From contig CAYXAA010000001.1 of the NCBI GenBank assembly GCA_964462985.1, forward strand, positions 186,001 through 250,000: DNA of 64,000 bases, read 5' to 3'. The DNA comes from CAYXAA01 sp964462985. GTDB lineage: Bacteria > Pseudomonadota > Alphaproteobacteria > Rhizobiales > Stappiaceae. Below are positions 8,208-16,928 of this stretch, in pieces. The stretch's first letter is position 1. Each line of letters opens with the position of its first letter. The notes under the pieces are model-generated. The model ran no database searches and was not told the origin of the DNA. It was given only the letters and a program-made list of their open reading frames with translations. Made by a program: the position numbers and the translations under genes.

Positions 8208-9091
8208 GGCCTGAGCAGCGTCCCGGCACCGTGGTCGGTGAAGAGCTCGAGCAGAACCGAGTGCGCCACCTTGCCGTTGACGATGACGACACCCTCGACC
8301 CCCCGGCCGAGCGCCTCGATGCAGGTTTCCACCTTCGGGATCATCCCGCCCGAAATCGTGCCGTCATCGATCAAGGCCTTGGCCTCGGCGACTGTCAGCT
8401 CCTTGATCAGCTTGCCGTCGCGGTCGAGCACGCCGGGCACGTCGGTGAGGAACAGCAGGCGGCGCGCCCCGAGCGCTCCGGCGATGGCACCGGCGAAGGT
8501 ATCGGCGTTGATGTTGTAGGTTTCGCCGTCGCGGCCGGGCGCAACCGGCGCCACGACCGGGATCAACTCCTCCTTCATGACGAGCTTCAGCACGGTCGGA
8601 TTGACATCTACCGGCTCGCCAACAAAGCCAAGGTCAAGGATCTGCTCGATGGCCGAATTCGGATCGCGAGCAGTGCGATGCAGCTTTTCGGCCATCACCA
8701 TGTTGCCATCCTTGCCGCAAAGCCCGATCGCCCGCCCGCCTTCGGCATTGATGGTGTGCACGATCTCCTTGTTGATGGCGCCGGCCAGCACCATCTCGAC
8801 CACCTCGACTGTCGCCTTGTCGGTAACGCGCAGCCCACCGCGAAATTCACTCTTGATGCCAAGCCGATCGAGCATGGAGCCGATCTGCGGTCCGCCGCCG
8901 TGAACGACGACGGGCAGGACGCCGGACAGCCGAAGCAGTGTGATGTCGCGCGCGAAGGCTCGGCCGAGCTCGGGATCGCCCATCGCATGGCCACCATACT
9001 TGATGACGACCACCTGGTCGTCGTAACGCAGCATGTAGGGCAGGGCCTTGGAGATCACCTGGGCGGGATTTTGAATTTCGGATGCGGTCAT
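8204..9091 (-). CDS. argB: Acetylglutamate kinase
   Basis: Phosphorylates N-acetyl-L-glutamate with ATP in the second step of arginine biosynthesis. The 295 residues have the amino-acid-kinase fold: phosphate-binding KYGGHAM (31-37), the glycine loop VVHGGGPQI (62-70), the substrate region FRGGLRVTD, and LTDVPGVLD plus SGGMIPKVETC near the nucleotide site. The length and N-terminal helix are consistent with the larger, arginine-inhibited hexameric type, which is an inference. The gene overlaps the downstream HAD gene by 4 bp. engB lies 297 bp upstream. Confidence 0.97.
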   Translation of the reverse strand: MTASEIQNPAQVISKALPYMLRYDDQVVVIKYGGHAMGDPELGRAFARDITLLRLSGVLPVVVHGGGPQIGSMLDRLGIKSEFRGGLRVTDKATVEVVEMVLAGAINKEIVHTINAEGGRAIGLCGKDGNMVMAEKLHRTARDPNSAIEQILDLGFVGEPVDVNPTVLKLVMKEELIPVVAPVAPGRDGETYNINADTFAGAIAGALGARRLLFLTDVPGVLDRDGKLIKELTVAEAKALIDDGTISGGMIPKVETCIEALGRGVEGVVIVNGKVAHSVLLELFTDHGAGTLLRP

Positions 9092-9388
9092 GGTCGCTCG
9101 GACTGTCTTCTATCAGCGGATCGTCCGTCGGGACCGACTTGCGATCCGAAGCACAATCGCTTCATTCTTACCGGAACATCGTGTCCGGATTCGTGCGGAC
9201 GGGCATGCTCCACCCAGGGCCAGGCCGGCTAGGGCGCGACTTCGGGTCTCGGGTGTCCTATAGCGGGTTTGCCAAAGCGGCTCAATCGATCCTGAAACGC
9301 TAACTCCGGGAGCGCCATTGGCCGATTGGAGTGCTGACCTGACATCTGGAGAGTCGCTGGCATTGGGGCCGGCGTCCAGCCCTGAGAA
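9092..9388. other. Intergenic region engB-argB
   Basis: 297 bp with no gene I can support. It must contain the argB promoter and the end of engB transcription. No strong hairpin or repeat was noticed. Confidence 0.45.
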
Positions 9389-10036
9389 TTACTGGCTCAG
9401 AATGTCGGCGATCTCGCATCGCAAGTCAGGAATGCCGCCTCCCTTCTCCGACGAGGTGGCCAGGACGAGCGGATGGGCCGCAGGGCGCTTGCGGATACCC
9501 TCGGACACGTCATCGCGGACGCGCGCAAGCTGCTTGACGGTGATCTTGTCGGCCTTGGTGAGCACGACCTGATAGCTCACCGCTGTCTTGTCCAGCACGC
9601 TCATGGCGTCGCAGTCGTTCTGCTTCAGGCCATGGCGGCTGTCGACGAGGAGAAATACGCGCCGCAACGTGGTGCGACCGCGCAGGAAAGCAAAGATCAG
9701 ATCTGTCCAGGTGTCGACCACGCCCTTGGGCGCCTGGGCGAAGCCATAGCCCGGCATGTCAACCAGCACGAGTGGTGTTTCAGGCGCGCCGAAGAAGTTG
9801 AGCAGCTGGGTCCGCCCTGGCGTATTCGAGGTCCGAGCCAGGCCCTTGCGCCCGGTCAGGGCATTGATGAGGCTCGATTTTCCGACGTTCGACCGGCCGA
9901 CGAAGGCAAGCTCGACCGGCGCGGGCGGCGGCAGTTGATCGATCGCGGCGGCGCTCGTCAAAAAGGTCCAGGGCCGGGCGAACAGCAGGCGCCCGGCTTC
10001 GAGTTCGGCTTCGGTACGGACGTTGGTTTCAGTCAT
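9389..10036 (-). CDS. engB: Ribosome-biogenesis GTPase EngB (YihA/YsxC)
   Basis: A TRAFAC-class GTPase needed for large-ribosomal-subunit assembly. The 215 residues carry G1 GRSNVGKS (47-54), the switch-I threonine in NTPGRTQLLN, G3 DMPGYG (93-98), G4 TKAD (160-163) and a terminal ATSSEKGGGI G5-type loop. The start has AAAAGGCAGGG just upstream. Relatives usually have yidC immediately upstream. Here the neighbours are truA and argB, so the yidC-engB pairing has been broken. Confidence 0.96.
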   Translation of the reverse strand: MTETNVRTEAELEAGRLLFARPWTFLTSAAAIDQLPPPAPVELAFVGRSNVGKSSLINALTGRKGLARTSNTPGRTQLLNFFGAPETPLVLVDMPGYGFAQAPKGVVDTWTDLIFAFLRGRTTLRRVFLLVDSRHGLKQNDCDAMSVLDKTAVSYQVVLTKADKITVKQLARVRDDVSEGIRKRPAAHPLVLATSSEKGGGIPDLRCEIADILSQ

Positions 10037-10075
10037 CCCTGCCTTTTAGAGCAAGCCGGATGCCGCGGAAATCAT

Positions 10076-10092
10076 CCGATTGGAAAAATCGG
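10076..10092 (-). terminator. Hairpin after truA
   Basis: A perfect 6-bp stem (CCGATT and AATCGG, 5-nt loop) begins 11 bp after the truA stop on the minus strand. It is flanked by an imperfect AGCCGGATGCC/GGCATTCCGGCT inverted repeat that could extend the structure. There is no T-run, so termination is only plausible. Confidence 0.35.
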
Positions 10093-10103
10093 GCATTCCG
10101 GCT

Positions 10104-10922
10104 TCACTCCCAGTCGTCGTCGGCCGGCGCTTCGGGGCCGTCCAGATAGGCGTTGCGGGCAGCGAGATCTTCGGCAGCGGAGCGGTAGTCGACCTGGGTC
10201 AGGTAGAGGCCTTCGGCCGGGGCCACGGGACCGCAGGCGCGCCGGTCGCGGGCGGCGAGGGCAGCGGCGACATCTTCGGCCGTCCAACGCCCTTCTCCCA
10301 CCAGCTTCAACGTACCGACCATCGAGCGCACCTGGTTGTGCAGGAAGGACCGCGACGCGCACTCGGCAATCACGGCGATGCCCTCGCGCCGGACCGAGAA
10401 CCGCTCCAGCGTCTTTACCGGGCTCTTGGCCTGACAACGCGAATGGCGGAACGTCGTGAAGTCATGATGGCCAACCAAGACCTGGGCGGCGCGGTGCATC
10501 GCATCGGCGTCGAGCGGTCCACGCTTGACGTGCCACGCCAAGCCCTTTTCGTGGGTCAACGGCGCCGGTCGGTTGATGATGCGATACCGGTAGTGCCGGC
10601 GGATCGCCGAAAAGCGGGCATCGAAGCCGTCATGCACCAGTTCGCAGCCGAGCAGCGCCACCGGGTCGGGCTGGCAGTGAAAGTTGAGCGCGTTGAGCAC
10701 AGTTTCCGCCGGCCAGGCCTTGGCAAGGTCGAGGTGGGCGACCTGGCCGAGGGCATGCACGCCGGAATCCGTGCGCCCGGCGCCGCCGATTGTGACAGTT
10801 TCGCCGCAAAAGGCCTTCACCGCCCGCTCGATGACGGCCTGGACGGACGGACCGTTGTCCTGGCGCTGCCAGCCGACGAAGGGGCGACCGTCGTATTCGA
10901 TGATCAGCTTGTAGCGCGGCAT
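10104..10922 (-). CDS. truA: tRNA pseudouridine(38-40) synthase
   Basis: Converts uridines 38-40 of the tRNA anticodon arm to pseudouridine. The start at 10922 gives the canonical MPRYKLIIEYDG N-terminus (272 residues). An open upstream extension of 37 codons is basic and unlike the family. The catalytic Asp is in AGRTDSGVHALGQ (Asp52). RSFLHNQVRSMVGTL near residue 210 matches the family C-terminal motif. It begins 10 bp after the GNAT gene and probably shares its transcript. Confidence 0.96.
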   Translation of the reverse strand: MPRYKLIIEYDGRPFVGWQRQDNGPSVQAVIERAVKAFCGETVTIGGAGRTDSGVHALGQVAHLDLAKAWPAETVLNALNFHCQPDPVALLGCELVHDGFDARFSAIRRHYRYRIINRPAPLTHEKGLAWHVKRGPLDADAMHRAAQVLVGHHDFTTFRHSRCQAKSPVKTLERFSVRREGIAVIAECASRSFLHNQVRSMVGTLKLVGEGRWTAEDVAAALAARDRRACGPVAPAEGLYLTQVDYRSAAEDLAARNAYLDGPEAPADDDWE

Positions 10923-10932
10923 GCGGCCAGGG

Positions 10933-11466
10933 TCATTCGAAGGCCTGGAACGGCGTGGCGAAGGTGACTTCAACCGGCAAGTCACGGCGCCCGGCCTCCG
11001 ACAGCGCCAACGCCATGAAAGCGGCTCCAGCATACGGCCCGTTGACCTTGCGGGCGAGCTCGGGGTCGAAACCGAAGCGGGGATAGTAATTGGGATCGCC
11101 GAGCACCAGCAGCAAATCCTCGCCGCGCCCGCCGAGCTCGGCGATTGCAGCCTTTGTCAGCGCACTGCCGATGCCGGTGCGCTGGTACGCCGGCAACACT
11201 GACAGCGGCGCCAAGCAGGAGATCGCGAGGCGATGGCCGCGCCCGGCCCCGGTCACCCGGCTGATGGCGATATGCCCGACGAGGGTTCCGTGTTCGTCCT
11301 CCGCCACCAGTTCCAGGACGAGGGCACCGCATTCGCGCAGGTCCTCGACCAAGGAAGCCTCCGTGGCTTGGCCGAAAGCGGCCGCCACGACGGCATAGAT
11401 CTGATGGACGTCGGTCTCGCGCGCGGGGCGGATCGATGTATGGAAGGCGGTCACGGCTTTGGTCAT
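10933..11466 (-). CDS. GNAT N-acetyltransferase, YhbS-like
   Basis: A 177-residue GNAT-fold acetyltransferase. The N-terminal SIRPARETDVHQIYAVVAAAF is followed by the core, with acetyl-CoA-binding motif A (LAPLSVLPAYQRTGIGSALTK, including the Q-R-x-G-I-G pyrophosphate loop) and the GDPNYYPRFGFDP signature common in YhbS-type proteins. The chosen start at 11466 gives the usual length. The open frame continues far upstream, but only as antisense to fmt-region sequence. truA follows after 10 bp. The substrate is unknown. Confidence 0.85.
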   Translation of the reverse strand: MTKAVTAFHTSIRPARETDVHQIYAVVAAAFGQATEASLVEDLRECGALVLELVAEDEHGTLVGHIAISRVTGAGRGHRLAISCLAPLSVLPAYQRTGIGSALTKAAIAELGGRGEDLLLVLGDPNYYPRFGFDPELARKVNGPYAGAAFMALALSEAGRRDLPVEVTFATPFQAFE

Positions 11467-11599
11467 GGCTTCGTCCGGCGATTTTGAGGCCCGATTCCCG
11501 GTGTTGCGGACTTCTAGGCAAGACGACCAGAACTGTGAAGCCGTATTTGGACGAGCCGGTACGCCTTTCCCCGGTTGGCATACCCGGACAGGGATCGGA

Positions 11600-12532
11600 T
11601 CAGAGCAGTCGGGTACCGCGCGTGAGCTTTGCACCGCGCTGAAACTCGGCCGCCGACATAGGTTTCTTACCCGCGCGCTGTACCTGCAGCAGCCGGACCG
11701 CCCCTTCACCGCAAGCGACCGCAAGTTCGGGACCCAGCACCGTACCCGGCGCGCCCGATTCTTCCACCAACGCGGACCGCAACACTTTCACCCGTTCCAG
11801 CGCACCGCCGATCGGCATCTCGCACCAAGCGCCGGGGAACGGCGACAGGCCGCGGATGTGATTGTGCACCTCCGCCGCCGGCCGGGTCCAGTCGATCCGA
11901 GTCTCGCCCTTCTCAATCTTGGCGGCGTATGTCACCCCTTCTTCAGCCTGCGGCACCGCGGCCAGGGCGCCGCGGCCAAGGGCGGACAGCGCCCGGACGA
12001 TCAGGTCACCGCCGAGGACGGCGAGCCGGTCGTGTAATTCGCCGGCGGTCATGTCAGGTCCGATCGCCACCGTTTCGGCCATGCAGACCGGGCCGGTATC
12101 GAGCCCTGCCTCCATGCGCATCACTTCGATGCCGGTCTCGGTGTCACCGGCCATGATCGCGCGGTTGATCGGCGCGGCACCGCGCCAGCGTGGCAGCAGC
12201 GACGCATGAAGGTTGAGACAGCCGTGGGTCGGAGCCTCCAGTACGGCCTTCGGCAGGATCAGCCCGTAAGCGACGACAACCGCCACATCCGGCGCGAGCG
12301 CGGCGAAGCGCTCCTGTTCCTCGACGCTTTTCAACGATGTCGGCGTGAAAACCGGTATGCCCAGGGTTTCCGCGGCCATGTGCACCGGGGACTTGCGTTC
12401 CTCCATGCCGCGGCCGGCCTTGCGCGGCGGCTGGGTGTAGCAGGCAATGACGTCGTGGCCCTGACCGACGATCTCCATCAGCGCCGGCACGGCGAACTCC
12501 GGCGTGCCCATGAAGACGACACGCAAGGTCAT
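11600..12532 (-). CDS. fmt: Methionyl-tRNA formyltransferase
   Basis: Formylates initiator Met-tRNA using 10-formyl-tetrahydrofolate. The 310 residues contain the catalytic triad of the formyltransferase fold: Asn107 and His109 in NLHASLLPRWRGAAPI, and Asp145 in EAGLDTGPV. The C-terminal tRNA-binding domain begins near residue 205. It lies 13 bp downstream of def, the usual def-fmt pair, whose products add and later remove the formyl group. Confidence 0.97.
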   Translation of the reverse strand: MTLRVVFMGTPEFAVPALMEIVGQGHDVIACYTQPPRKAGRGMEERKSPVHMAAETLGIPVFTPTSLKSVEEQERFAALAPDVAVVVAYGLILPKAVLEAPTHGCLNLHASLLPRWRGAAPINRAIMAGDTETGIEVMRMEAGLDTGPVCMAETVAIGPDMTAGELHDRLAVLGGDLIVRALSALGRGALAAVPQAEEGVTYAAKIEKGETRIDWTRPAAEVHNHIRGLSPFPGAWCEMPIGGALERVKVLRSALVEESGAPGTVLGPELAVACGEGAVRLLQVQRAGKKPMSAAEFQRGAKLTRGTRLL

Positions 12533-12545
12533 TGAGGGCCCCGCG

Positions 12546-13070
12546 TCAAGCCGCGCCCTTCTCGGCCTGTCGCGCCTGCTTCTGGAACTTCTTTACCACC
12601 CGGTCACGCTTGAGTTTCGAGAGGTAGTCGATGAACAGCACGCCATTCAGATGATCGATCTCGTGCTGCAGGCAGGTTGCGAGCAGTCCGTCGGCCTCGA
12701 TCTCGCGTTCGGCGCCATCCCGATCCAGGAATCTTAATCCGATCCGCGCCGGCCGCTCGACGTCTTCGTAATATTCGGGGATCGAGAGGCAGCCTTCCTG
12801 GTAGACTGATCGTTCCTCCGAGGCGAACACAATCTCGGGATTGATCACCACGAGCGGGTTGCGCGGCTCGTCCTCCCGGGAGATGTCGAGCACCAGCAGG
12901 CGCTTCGGAATGCCGATCTGGATGGCCGCAAGTCCGATGCCCGGCGCATCATACATGGTCTCCAGCATGTCATCGGCAAGCTGGCGCACCGTATCGTCGA
13001 CGGTCGCAATCGGTTCGCTCTTCACGCGCAGGCGCGCATCCGGCAGGATGAGGATGGGGCGTTTCGTCAT
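12546..13070 (-). CDS. def: Peptide deformylase
   Basis: Removes the N-formyl group from nascent proteins. The 174 residues have all three metal/catalytic motifs: GIGLAAIQ (44-51), EGCLS (Cys94) and QHEIDH (His136, Glu137, His140). No Shine-Dalgarno precedes the ATG. Instead, a good sigma-70-like promoter ends only 6 nt before the start (see 13077-13105), so the transcript may be leaderless. fmt follows 13 bp downstream. Confidence 0.97.
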   Translation of the reverse strand: MTKRPILILPDARLRVKSEPIATVDDTVRQLADDMLETMYDAPGIGLAAIQIGIPKRLLVLDISREDEPRNPLVVINPEIVFASEERSVYQEGCLSIPEYYEDVERPARIGLRFLDRDGAEREIEADGLLATCLQHEIDHLNGVLFIDYLSKLKRDRVVKKFQKQARQAEKGAA

Positions 13071-13076
13071 GCGATT

Positions 13077-13105
13077 GAGATATGCAATGCACGGAACGAG
13101 GTCAA
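13077..13105 (-). promoter_or_regulatory. Predicted def-fmt promoter, leaderless
   Basis: On the minus strand TTGACC (13105-13100) is separated by exactly 17 bp from TATCTC (13082-13077). Six bases then separate the -10 box from the def ATG. Transcription starting about 7 nt after the -10 would begin at or next to the start codon, giving a leaderless mRNA. Confidence 0.55.
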
Positions 13106-13144
13106 CGCGGATATGACCTTATGCGGCCCGTGATCGCGGCCGTG

Positions 13145-13182
13145 AATCGGACTCGTCCGATTTTGGGCGCGCATCTGCGCCC
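13145..13182. promoter_or_regulatory. Two adjacent perfect hairpins between def and rmuC
   Basis: AATCGGAC-TC-GTCCGATT (13145-13162) is followed after two T residues by GGGCGC-GCATCT-GCGCCC (13165-13182). The ATCGG arm could also pair with the CCGAT at 13182-13186, so alternative foldings exist. They lie 24-61 bp before rmuC and 75-112 bp before def. They could be operators or transcript structures. Confidence 0.4.
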
Positions 13183-13205
13183 CGATCTGTTCTATATTTG
13201 TTTCC

Positions 13206-14402
13206 ATGAATGCGATTCTCTTTCACGCCGGCACCCGGGCGGTGACGATCGGCGAAGTCGTGATCATGGGCGCGGTCGCGGCGCTTCTTCTCCTTGTCGC
13301 CCTATTGATCGCCGCAGTTCGCCAGGCACGCGGTCGGCGCGCGGCCGAGGAAATGGCCGCGGCGCACACGCGCGATCTCGAGGCGCGCGTTTCGGAGCTG
13401 CTGCGCCTGCAGTCGGAAATGACCGGGCGGATGCAGACCATGGCCGAGGTATTCGGCTCCCGGCAATCGGACATGATGCGGGCGGTCAACGAACGGCTGG
13501 ACGGCATGGGTCACAAGCTCGGACAGACCATGGCCGATACCACGCGCAACACCCACGAGGGCCTGCGCCAGCTGCACGAGCGGCTCGCCGTGATCGACCG
13601 GGCCCAGCGGACCATTACGGACCTGTCGGGCCAGGTGGTGGAACTGCAATCCATCCTTTCCAACAAGCAGACCCGCGGCGCCTTCGGACAGGGCAGGATG
13701 GAGGCAATCGTCCAGGATGCGTTGCCGCCGAATGCCTATTCGTTCCAGGCGACGCTCTCGACCGGGGCCCGTCCCGATTGCCTTATCCACATGCCGAACG
13801 GCGCCGCCGCCCTCGCCATCGACGCCAAGTTTCCGCTCGAGGCCTACAACCTCATCCGCCGGGCCGAGACTCCGGAGTCGGTAAAGCAGGCACAGGCGCA
13901 GTTCCGCCGCGACGTCACCAAGCACATTCAGGATATTCGCGAGCGCTACCTGATCCCCGGTGAGACCCAGGACACTGCCTTTCTGTTCGTCCCGTCGGAA
14001 AGCATCTTCGCCGAGCTCCACGAGAATTTCGAGGACATCGTGCAGCGCGCGCACCGCGCCCGCGTCGTCATCGTGTCGCCGTCGCTGCTGGTCCTGTCGA
14101 TCCAGGTGGTGCAGGCCGTGCTGCGCGATGCCCGCCTGCGCGAACAGGCGCACCTGATCCACGCCGAGGTCGGGCGCCTGATGGACGATGTCGGCCGCCT
14201 TGACGAGCGCGTGCGCAAGCTGCAGAGCCACTTCGGCCAGACGGCGCGTGACATCGACCAGATCCTGATCTCGACCGAAAAGATCACCAAGCGTGGCCGG
14301 GCGATAGAGGATCTTGAGCTTGGTACCGAGGCGGACGCCGGTCCGGTTCAAGATGGCGAGGTGCTGCAAGCGCCGATCCGCTCTCTGCGACCGGCGGAAT
14401 AG
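13206..14402 (+). CDS. rmuC: DNA recombination protein RmuC
   Basis: A RmuC-family protein, linked in E. coli to limiting inversions at short repeats. The 398 residues comprise an N-terminal membrane helix (about residues 13-37), a long coiled-coil-prone region (about 50-130), and the RmuC nuclease-like domain with LSNKQTRGAFGQGRMEAIVQD, AIDAKFPLEAY and FLFVPSESIFAEL. There is no Shine-Dalgarno before the ATG. A TATATT sequence lies 7 nt upstream, so a leaderless start is possible. The next in-frame ATG (13266) would cut into the membrane helix. It is divergent from def. Confidence 0.94.
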   Translation: MNAILFHAGTRAVTIGEVVIMGAVAALLLLVALLIAAVRQARGRRAAEEMAAAHTRDLEARVSELLRLQSEMTGRMQTMAEVFGSRQSDMMRAVNERLDGMGHKLGQTMADTTRNTHEGLRQLHERLAVIDRAQRTITDLSGQVVELQSILSNKQTRGAFGQGRMEAIVQDALPPNAYSFQATLSTGARPDCLIHMPNGAAALAIDAKFPLEAYNLIRRAETPESVKQAQAQFRRDVTKHIQDIRERYLIPGETQDTAFLFVPSESIFAELHENFEDIVQRAHRARVVIVSPSLLVLSIQVVQAVLRDARLREQAHLIHAEVGRLMDDVGRLDERVRKLQSHFGQTARDIDQILISTEKITKRGRAIEDLELGTEADAGPVQDGEVLQAPIRSLRPAE

Positions 14403-14500
14403 GTTTGCTTTGTCAATCGCCGGATCTCGCCTTCGTGGACCAAGCGTGCGATCAAGGCGCCTAGATCCGATTCTCGCTCATCTTCGTTCGGGAGAAAGAC

Positions 14501-15445
14501 ATGGCCGTGCTCGTCGCCGTCTCCGGCTGGGACCCAAACCCTTGGGCCGACGGCGTCCGCGCTCATTTGAGCAACCATGACGTCCGCCTCTGGCCGCAGA
14601 CCGCCGGCGATCTTTCGGATATCGAGTATCTGCTTGCCTGGAAGCCGCCTTCCGACCTCCTGCCCCGCCTGACCAATCTCAAGGTGATCTTTTCGCTCGG
14701 CGCAGGTGTTGATCATCTGGTCGGCGACCCGGCCTTGCCCGATGTACCGATCGTGCGCGTGGTCGATCCCGATCTCACCGGTCGCATGGTGGAATGGGTG
14801 GTGTTTCAGGTCCTTCTGCATCATCGCCAGCACCTCGCCTATGCCGCCCAACAACGCGCACGACAGTGGAAAGACCTGGAACAGCCGGCCGCCAGTGAGG
14901 TCCGCGTCGGAATTCTGGGTCTCGGCGTGCTCGGCCAGGCGGCGGCGACGGCGCTTGCGGCCCTTGGGTTCAAGGTCGCCGGCTGGGCACGGACACGGAA
15001 GTCAATCCCCGGTATCGAAACCTACGACGGGCCGGAGCAGCTCGATACGTTCCTCGCGCGCACGGACATCCTCGTCAACTTGCTGCCGTTGACGCCGGAC
15101 ACCCGTCATCTCATCGATTATAAGCTTGTGTCCAAGCTCGCCCAAAATGGCGCGCTCGGCGGGCCGGTGTTCATCAACGCCGGACGCGGCGGCAGCCAGG
15201 TCGAGGCTGATCTCGTCCGGGCCCTTGATGACGGCACTCTGAAGGCGGCGAGCCTCGATGTGTTCGAAGTCGAGCCTCTCAGCCCGGACAGCCCGCTGTG
15301 GACGATGGAGAATGTGGTGATTACTCCGCATTCAGCCGCAGACAGCGACCCGACAGCGCTTGCCGCGGCGATCGCACGTCAAATTCTCGCCTTCGAGCGC
15401 GGCGAAGCACTGACGAACCTGGTCGACCGGACGGCGGGCTATTGA
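14501..15445 (+). CDS. Glyoxylate/hydroxypyruvate reductase (GhrA-like D-2-hydroxyacid dehydrogenase)
   Basis: A 314-residue NAD(P)H-dependent D-2-hydroxyacid dehydrogenase of the GhrA branch, which reduces glyoxylate and hydroxypyruvate. The N-terminal substrate domain has IFSLGAGVDHL. The Rossmann motif is GILGLGVLGQAAA (about 133-145). The catalytic Arg lies in FINAGRGGSQVEADL, the Glu in VFEVEPLSPDSPLW and the His in ITPHSAA. GGGAG sits 7 nt before the ATG. It is convergent with the NlpC gene (30 bp apart). Substrate preference cannot be read from sequence. Confidence 0.88.
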   Translation: MAVLVAVSGWDPNPWADGVRAHLSNHDVRLWPQTAGDLSDIEYLLAWKPPSDLLPRLTNLKVIFSLGAGVDHLVGDPALPDVPIVRVVDPDLTGRMVEWVVFQVLLHHRQHLAYAAQQRARQWKDLEQPAASEVRVGILGLGVLGQAAATALAALGFKVAGWARTRKSIPGIETYDGPEQLDTFLARTDILVNLLPLTPDTRHLIDYKLVSKLAQNGALGGPVFINAGRGGSQVEADLVRALDDGTLKAASLDVFEVEPLSPDSPLWTMENVVITPHSAADSDPTALAAAIARQILAFERGEALTNLVDRTAGY

Positions 15446-15475
15446 AGCCAGCGTCCGGCGCGCCTGAGGAATGGC

Positions 15476-16354
15476 TCAGCGGCCGGTCAAGCGGCGCAAC
15501 GCCGTTACAGCGCCAAACGAGGACGCAGCGATGCGATCGATCGCCGCACGCAGCGGCTCGCTTGCCACCGTCATGGTGAAGCCGTTCGCGTGCAGCAGCG
15601 TGTCCGGATCGCGCAGGATACCGACGTGTCCCTTCCAAAACAGCAGATCGCCGCGACTGAGGTCCGGCAGGCCGTTGACGATCGCCACAACGTCACCGGC
15701 CGAAGTCTCCTGCATGTCGGAATCGCGCGGCAGCGTAAGGCCGCCGGCCTGGGCGGCGAGTTGGACGAGCGCCGAACAGTCAAGCCCGAGCGAGCTGCGC
15801 CCGCCCCAGAGATAAGGGGTTCCGAGAAAGCTCTCCGCGACAGCCACCCAGTCCTCGGCGACCGCGTCACATGACACCAGATGGCGCGCGACCACCGCTG
15901 AGCCATCTGCAAGCAGCGCATAGTCGAGACCGCGCACAGTTGTCCAGTCGGCAACCGTAACCAGCGACCCTATCGACAGAAGGCCGAGCGGCGGCAGCTT
16001 CAACTCCGGCCCGGGATACCGGTAAGTCCGAAGGGCGGCAACCCGGTGCGTCGGGGCGGGTCCCAGCGGACCCAGAGCGTCCGCTGGGACCCAGCCGACG
16101 TATCCATCGGTCGCAAGCTGCCCCCACGCCCAGCCTTCCTGCGTCTCCTCATAGACAGTGAACGTCTCGCCGTAGAGCACCTCCGTGTCGATCGAGCGGT
16201 CCGGCCGCGGCTCCGACCGCAACCCCGCACGGTCGCGCACCACCCTTCGCGGCACGCCGTCGACGAAACGAGCAGCCTCAACCCGGCCTTCGTAGGCACG
16301 AGCGGCCAGGTCAGGACGAACCGGATGCAGGCGGCGGTCGTGCGTTTCAGGCAT
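15476..16354 (-). CDS. NlpC/P60 family cell-wall hydrolase with SH3 domains
   Basis: A 292-residue peptidase of the NlpC/P60 (CHAP-like cysteine peptidase) family, which typically cuts gamma-D-Glu-meso-DAP bonds in peptidoglycan. The N-terminal half contains bacterial SH3-like segments (about 36-95 and 115-160, including GWAWGQLATDGYVGWVP). The catalytic domain (about 165-290) has Cys193 in GLDCSALVQ and His243 in KGHVGIL. No signal peptide is apparent, which is common in alphaproteobacterial members and leaves a cytoplasmic murein-peptide recycling role possible. A MarR-type gene lies 45 bp upstream on the same strand. Confidence 0.9.
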   Translation of the reverse strand: MPETHDRRLHPVRPDLAARAYEGRVEAARFVDGVPRRVVRDRAGLRSEPRPDRSIDTEVLYGETFTVYEETQEGWAWGQLATDGYVGWVPADALGPLGPAPTHRVAALRTYRYPGPELKLPPLGLLSIGSLVTVADWTTVRGLDYALLADGSAVVARHLVSCDAVAEDWVAVAESFLGTPYLWGGRSSLGLDCSALVQLAAQAGGLTLPRDSDMQETSAGDVVAIVNGLPDLSRGDLLFWKGHVGILRDPDTLLHANGFTMTVASEPLRAAIDRIAASSFGAVTALRRLTGR

Positions 16355-16399
16355 GTCGCTGTGTCCCTCCGGCGCGGACCAGACAAGTCGGCTCCGCTG

Positions 16400-16750
16400 T
16401 CAACGCGGCAGAGCCTTGGCGCGATCGACGATGAGGTCGCCGATCCGTTCGAGATAAAGCGCACCTTCCACGGTGCGTGTCACGATGACATTCCTGCGGT
16501 CAGCCTCATCGCGGCGGCGCGATAAGAGCTTCAGTCCACCGAGCGTATCGAGTGCCCGGGTAATCGCAGGCTTGGTCACGCCGAGCCGAGCCGCCAAACC
16601 GCGAACGGTGTGTGGCGGCGGATCGAGGTAAACGGTGGTCAGGATCGCCATCTGACGCGCAGTCAGATCCTGATCGCCGTCCCGAACCAGATCGAGCGTT
16701 ACGTCATGCCACAACTTCAACGCCTGGGACGGACGCAGTTCCAACGCCAT
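16400..16750 (-). CDS. MarR-family transcriptional regulator
   Basis: A 116-residue winged-helix regulator, short for MarR proteins (about 140). The HTH is TVRGLAARLGVTKPAITRALDTLGGLKLL (about 48-76) and the wing is SRRRDEADRRNVIVTRT. The start at 16750 is fixed by GGAGG 4 nt upstream. Longer in-frame extensions run antisense-like through the aminopeptidase end. It lies between the M17 peptidase (178 bp upstream) and the NlpC gene (45 bp downstream), all on the minus strand. It could control the peptidoglycan/peptide hydrolases on either side, an inference from position. Confidence 0.85.
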   Translation of the reverse strand: MALELRPSQALKLWHDVTLDLVRDGDQDLTARQMAILTTVYLDPPPHTVRGLAARLGVTKPAITRALDTLGGLKLLSRRRDEADRRNVIVTRTVEGALYLERIGDLIVDRAKALPR

Positions 16751-16928
16751 CTTTCCTCCGAAGGCCGCACCATTGAGCTGCTGACGGCACGCACCGATTG
16801 TTTCGGCTCCGTTATAAGTGCGAGCCCCGAAGTTGTCACCGACTATCTCCGGACACTGGCGTGAGCATCCGAAGATCCCTTCCTCCGCCGACCAACGCCT
16901 TAAGCATCCGCCGGACAGCATCCCTGCG

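Noticed and set aside
13302..14369. A 355-codon minus-strand open frame
   Set aside because: Antisense to rmuC, whose domains are intact. The translation has no recognisable fold.
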